Shown piece after piece: positions 60,368 through 64,000 of a DNA stretch of 64,000 nucleotides. Each line of letters starts with the position of its first letter. The first letter of the stretch is position 1. The notes below the pieces were generated by a model. It was not told the DNA's origin and searched no databases. It was given only the letters and a program-made list of their open reading frames with translations. The DNA is from Gemmatimonadales bacterium (GTDB lineage: Bacteria; Gemmatimonadota; Gemmatimonadetes; Gemmatimonadales; GWC2-71-9): NCBI GenBank assembly GCA_019637315.1, contig JAHBVU010000001.1, forward strand, positions 310,001-374,000, written 5' to 3'. Position numbers and translations under genes: made by a program.

Positions 60368-62242
60368 GTGGAGTTCGTGACTGTGGCCGATGGTCAGACC
60401 ATGTTCAATGTCGCCCCGGGTAGTGGCGATCCGTTCGAACAGCTGCTGGAGCAAGTCCGCCTTGCCGCCGAAGGTGCCTATGACATCCTGGGCGAGATGG
60501 GGCGGAGCAAGAGCGGCAATGTCGTGTATCTCGCCCGGGAGCTCGAGGGCGGCAATCTGGTGGCGATGAAGCTCTCGCGTGAGGCGGGTGCGCCGGACGA
60601 GTTCAACCTCGAAGTGGTTCGCACGCTGGACGGATCAGTGCCGGGGTTGGAGAGCAAGTGTCCCGAGTGCAAGGGCACCCTGCCGGACTGGGACCGCTTT
60701 TGTTTCCGCTGCGGTGCGGACCTTTCGGTCGTCGGCTTTACGCCGCCGGACGACGAGGGGGCCGAGATCCTCGCCGCCGTCAAGGAGGCGACGGCGGGCG
60801 CCTATGATATCGTCGGCAAGATGGATCGTGCCGATGGTGGCGGGGTGGTCTTCTTTGCCCGTGATCTGGAGCGGAACCGTCTGGTGGCACTCCGGCTCAA
60901 GCAGGATCAGAGCGCCGACCCCGAGCAGGCGAGCTACTCGATCGGTGAGACGCAGGTCTTCCGTCCTCTTGCTGCGGAACTTGGCGCGACTCAGGTTGCG
61001 CCCGCTGCTTCGGTCTACCCAACGCCATTGCCCGCTCCTGCGCCCGTCATTCCTTCAGCGGCAACGCCAGCTGCGGCGCAGCCTGTGCAGGTCGGCTCGC
61101 CTTCAGGGAGCATGGGGAAGAAGCTTGCCCTGGCTGCCGGAGTGGTGTTGCTCGTGGTGATTGCCGTGGTGGCCTTCAGCGGCGGTGATGACGTCGTGCC
61201 GGTCTCGCCACCACCTGCGGTGAGCGAGACGCCGCTCGCGGCCGAGCCGGTCGAGCCGCCGCCGCCCGCGCCGGAGGTGCTGGCCGCCGCTGATTCCGGC
61301 ACGATCGCGGTCGGCGTACCCCTGCCCGGCGGGGCTCGTCTGACCATCGATGGTCGCGCGGTGCAGGGTGCACAGCATCGTGTTGCGGCGGGGCTTCGGG
61401 TCGTGGCCTTGGCAGCGTCCGGTTACGAGCCAGTCCGTGAGCGGATCGAAGTCGGGGCCGGGCAAACCGTGGTCTGGCGTCCGCAGCTTGCTCGGGTCGT
61501 TGCGTCGGCGCCGGTCCCGACTCCGGCCCCCGCCCCGGCTCCAGCGCCGGTTCCGCCGCCGCCGGTTGCGGCGGTGACGCCGACGTGCGCTCGTGCGGTC
61601 AGCCGGTCGGAGTGGAGCGCGGCGCTGGAACTGTGCCGCGCCGAGGCACAAGCCGGGAACGCAACTGCGCAACGGAACCTCGCCAGGCTCTATGACGACG
61701 GAAGCGGGGTGCCGCAGGACCGTGCGCAGGCAGCTGATTGGTATCAGCGCGCCGCGGCAGGTGGGAATCGGGAGTCGCAGGAACGGTTGGGGTACCTGTA
61801 TCGAGACGGTCTTGGGGTGCGCCGAGACGACCGCCAGTCGGCAAGTTACTTCCTGCAGGCGGCGCAGGGCGGGCAGGTGCGGGCGCAGCTCGAGTACGGT
61901 GTTGCCCTCGAGGATGGCAAGGGTGTCAGTCGGAACCAGACTGAAGCTGCGCAGTGGTATGAGAAGGCGTCTGCCGGGGGGAGTCCGCAGGCGGCTCGTC
62001 GGCTGGGCCGCCTGTATGAACGTGGGGCGGGCGTTGCCAAGGATGAGGCCGAGGCCGCCAGATGGTATCGAATCGCGGGCGAGCGGGGAGATGCCGAGGC
62101 GCAGTACTTCCTGGGACGGCTCTACAAGGACGGCAAAGGGGTGGCCCGATCGCCTGAGCAGGCGCTCGAGTGGTTCCAGAAGGCAGCGGCGCAGGGGCAC
62201 CGCGACGCGGCCAATGAGGTCAGGCGGCTCGAGCGTCCCTGA
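60368..62242 (+). CDS. Membrane protein with two kinase N-lobe remnants, zinc ribbon, PEGA domain and Sel1 repeats
   Basis: A 624-residue protein. Two short modules resemble only the N-lobe of Ser/Thr kinases: residues 38-70 (AYDILGEMGRSKSGNVVYLA, then VAMKL) and 146-178 (YDIVGKMDRADGGGVVFFA, then VALRL). No HRD catalytic loop or DFG motif follows either, and the second has lost the ATP lysine. Between them a zinc ribbon has Cys98, Cys101, Cys112 and Cys115. One membrane helix lies at about 252-270, then Pro/Ala linkers, a PEGA domain at about 309-372, and five Sel1 repeats (433-609) with an exact 36-residue period. Probably a cytoplasmic sensor or scaffold part joined to a periplasmic binding part. 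GTG 60368; ATG 60401 possible. Confidence 0.85.
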   Translation: MEFVTVADGQTMFNVAPGSGDPFEQLLEQVRLAAEGAYDILGEMGRSKSGNVVYLARELEGGNLVAMKLSREAGAPDEFNLEVVRTLDGSVPGLESKCPECKGTLPDWDRFCFRCGADLSVVGFTPPDDEGAEILAAVKEATAGAYDIVGKMDRADGGGVVFFARDLERNRLVALRLKQDQSADPEQASYSIGETQVFRPLAAELGATQVAPAASVYPTPLPAPAPVIPSAATPAAAQPVQVGSPSGSMGKKLALAAGVVLLVVIAVVAFSGGDDVVPVSPPPAVSETPLAAEPVEPPPPAPEVLAAADSGTIAVGVPLPGGARLTIDGRAVQGAQHRVAAGLRVVALAASGYEPVRERIEVGAGQTVVWRPQLARVVASAPVPTPAPAPAPAPVPPPPVAAVTPTCARAVSRSEWSAALELCRAEAQAGNATAQRNLARLYDDGSGVPQDRAQAADWYQRAAAGGNRESQERLGYLYRDGLGVRRDDRQSASYFLQAAQGGQVRAQLEYGVALEDGKGVSRNQTEAAQWYEKASAGGSPQAARRLGRLYERGAGVAKDEAEAARWYRIAGERGDAEAQYFLGRLYKDGKGVARSPEQALEWFQKAAAQGHRDAANEVRRLERP

Positions 62243-62266
62243 AGTTGCGCCAAGGAGTTTCGCGGT

Positions 62267-64000
62267 TCAGGGCAGCCGCGGGATGCTGACCCGTACGGTG
62301 GCTTCGTATTCGACCGGCTCAGTGTCACCGAACATTCCGCTCACCAGATTGATCTGTTGTGCCAGGTTGTTGCCGGCCCCAACCGGCACGAAGCGGTTGC
62401 CGATCAAGCGGGCCATGACGGTGGTTTGCTGATCGGGCGGCTGCCCGGCTGCGTTGTCCTTGAGGTACCTTACCAGTCGTCCGGCGCTGGAGAGCCGGTC
62501 CCATTCCGGAATAATTGCTCCTCGGGCACGGCGCACGTCGTGCGGGAGCAGATCGTCGCCGACACCCTCGACCCAGCCGATCGGTTCATCGTGCCGATTG
62601 AAGACCGGTGCGGGGCGGACCCAGAGTTCCCGGGCAATGGCAGAGACCCGCTGCTGTTCGGCGAGGTCATCGGTTTCGCGCCTGGCGTCGATATCGGAGA
62701 GCCAGTCCGGCGTATAGCGTTGCCCGATGAAGTCACCCAGGGATTCGAGCAGCGCATCGATGCGTTTCAGGTCTGCCTCGATCATGACCCGCTCGGCCAC
62801 GGTTCGCGCCTGTTGCAGCTTCTCTTCGAGATCCTTCTTGATATCGATGATTCCACCGACCCGCAGGTGGCGCTCGGCCAGTCGGGTACCCTCGAGGTAC
62901 TCCCCAAACCCATGTCTAGTGGTGCCGTGAACCGAAATCGCCAGCCGGGCATCGTTCGGCAGGTGGAACTGCTCCTGCTGGTTGATCGGCACGCGTTCCT
63001 TCTCGTCGACATCGGACCGGACCGTGATCTTCCAGCGCCCGTTGATGCAGGTCTTGAGTCGAACCGGGGCGTGATCCTCGGCGAAGGTCAGCGACTCGAA
63101 GGTGACCGTTACCGGCTGCAGGAGTTCCGCCTCTGATCCATCCGGATCGTGCCAACCAAGCGCCAGGTCAAACGCATACACCTCAGCTGCGTCCGGTCTG
63201 CCGGCGGGGAGTTTGTCGAGGGGAATGATGACCCGGGCCTGCTTCGACGCCTCGCCCGGCTTGTCGGGAGGCAGCAACACGACCTTGGGCAGGATGCTGT
63301 CATGGAAGTGCAGGCCGGGGGTCCAGGCGGGGGTCTGCTTGTCGCCTCCAGTAAACGGAGCCATCCGGATCTGCATCAGCAGGCGCGGGCGAACCACGAT
63401 GGTGTTGCGCATGAAGCGGGTCGTCGCGCCGATCGGGTGTGGGCTGCGGATCGGCGCGCGTTCGGGGAGGTCGACAATGAACTCGTAGGGTCGATCGCGC
63501 AGCGTGATCGGTGCCTGGTGCGTCTTCCCGTCGCGGTCGGTACTTGCCCGGAAATTGATGTAGCCGCCCTCGGACGTGGCCATGAAGAAGAATCGCACGG
63601 CCCGGACGCCACCCTGATTCTCTGGGAACTTGAATCCTTCGTACCTCGAGAAGGCAATCGCTTTACAGGGATGGATCTGGGTCGGGTGCAGTTCGTCGGG
63701 GTCGTCGTCGCGGCCGAGCGGTTTGCCCGCCCGGGCGCAGTCGTAGGCCCAGCGACCCGCGGCCCAGAAGTGGTCGCCAGTCATTGGCCAGTAGGGCCAG
63801 CGAGGGTCGAACATCACGCCGTGCGAGCCGCCGTCGGCTGGGGGCAGCGAAACGGCCCCAACATCGAACAGACATTCGATGGCGCCGAGATCACTATCGT
63901 CCTGCCTGGCATGCTGCCCATAAATATCGAGCACCGGCTTGTACCGGTCGGTGCCCAGCTGGGACCCGGGTGGGTCGATGAACTCCTCCTCCTGACTGAT
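62267..64000 (-). CDS. Large protein of unknown function (5' end beyond window)
   Basis: The frame is open to the window end, so the N-terminus is missing; at least 577 residues are visible. The first part looks beta-rich and mentions no known motif (DPRWPYWPMTGDHFWAAGRW, CKAIAFSRYEGFKFPENQGG, GGYINFRASTDRDGKTH). A coiled-coil stretch follows (IIDIKKDLEEKLQQARTVAE to LLESLGDFIG), and the C-terminus is again mixed (NNLAQQINLVSGMFG, YEATVRVSIPRLP). I do not recognise a family. The many aromatic strands resemble structural or binding proteins. Convergent with the Sel1 gene 24 nt away. Confidence 0.7.
   Translation of the reverse strand: MSQEEEFIDPPGSQLGTDRYKPVLDIYGQHARQDDSDLGAIECLFDVGAVSLPPADGGSHGVMFDPRWPYWPMTGDHFWAAGRWAYDCARAGKPLGRDDDPDELHPTQIHPCKAIAFSRYEGFKFPENQGGVRAVRFFFMATSEGGYINFRASTDRDGKTHQAPITLRDRPYEFIVDLPERAPIRSPHPIGATTRFMRNTIVVRPRLLMQIRMAPFTGGDKQTPAWTPGLHFHDSILPKVVLLPPDKPGEASKQARVIIPLDKLPAGRPDAAEVYAFDLALGWHDPDGSEAELLQPVTVTFESLTFAEDHAPVRLKTCINGRWKITVRSDVDEKERVPINQQEQFHLPNDARLAISVHGTTRHGFGEYLEGTRLAERHLRVGGIIDIKKDLEEKLQQARTVAERVMIEADLKRIDALLESLGDFIGQRYTPDWLSDIDARRETDDLAEQQRVSAIARELWVRPAPVFNRHDEPIGWVEGVGDDLLPHDVRRARGAIIPEWDRLSSAGRLVRYLKDNAAGQPPDQQTTVMARLIGNRFVPVGAGNNLAQQINLVSGMFGDTEPVEYEATVRVSIPRLP

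Noticed and set aside
1-64000. Mobile elements, prophage or CRISPR array
   Set aside because: No transposase, integrase, terminal repeats, Cas genes or regularly spaced repeats were found; the Sel1 36-residue period is protein-level only.

Overview
The window is gene-dense, high-GC bacterial chromosome. About 60 protein genes fill nearly all of it, many joined by ATGA or GTGA stop/start overlaps. I see no rRNA, tRNA, CRISPR array, phage or insertion sequence. PadR-controlled ADOP permeases, MacAB/RND pumps, many exported peptidases and hydrolases, PQQ dehydrogenase, OmpA and DUF3187 envelope proteins and several ECF sigma/anti-sigma pairs point to a diderm environmental heterotroph. My best guess is Gemmatimonadota or a close relative; this rests on gene style only, because no marker rRNA is present.

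Layout. 1-2.5 kb: PadR regulator and ADOP permease. 2.6-6.6 kb: alpha/beta hydrolase, an unknown protein, PolX and endonuclease III in one coupled operon. 6.6-10.3 kb: a LiaF-like protein, then cyclophilin, a DUF6941-like protein, an HD protein and a phospholipase D-type synthase. 10.3-16.4 kb: an ECF sigma factor leads an anti-sigma-like protein, a CpxP-like sensor, TolC, MacB ATPase, MacA and MacB permease. 16.4-21 kb: FabH, small unknowns, a YggX-like protein, a DUF3187 barrel and a sulfatase. 21.1-24.2 kb: ECF sigma, zinc-type anti-sigma and double-PDZ protein, divergent from a rhomboid protease. 24.3-31.3 kb: PLP deaminase, coupled quinoprotein dehydrogenase and penicillin-acylase-like enzyme, MgtC/DUF4010 protein. 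31.3-39.4 kb: S9 peptidase, SLC13 transporter, S41 protease, a second ABC permease, OsmC. 39.4-46.4 kb: response-regulator diguanylate cyclase, DUF3817, TerC, a zinc-ribbon/SDR fusion, a bactofilin operon, an exported D-hydroxyacid dehydrogenase. 46.5-56.3 kb: beta-lactamase-fold hydrolase, APC permease, exported methyltransferase, RND pump, OmpA lipoprotein, methyltransferase. 56.4-64 kb: glutamine synthetase behind an AT-rich leader, PLP decarboxylase, amidotransferase-like protein, a remarkable kinase-lobe/zinc-ribbon/PEGA/Sel1 protein, and an unknown protein cut by the window end.

The strongest non-gene signal is a recurrent TAnnnT box (mostly TATCTT, TATGTT or TAGACT) ending 5-8 nt before the start codon of many first-in-operon genes, usually without a Shine-Dalgarno sequence. 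A tenth case, fabH, has a 10-nt gap. This placement predicts leaderless or nearly leaderless mRNAs, while other genes here carry ordinary leaders. Further points of interest are a PolX whose polymerase metal-binding aspartates are gone, a protein with two isolated kinase N-lobes, and NAD- and SAM-dependent enzymes carrying export signals.
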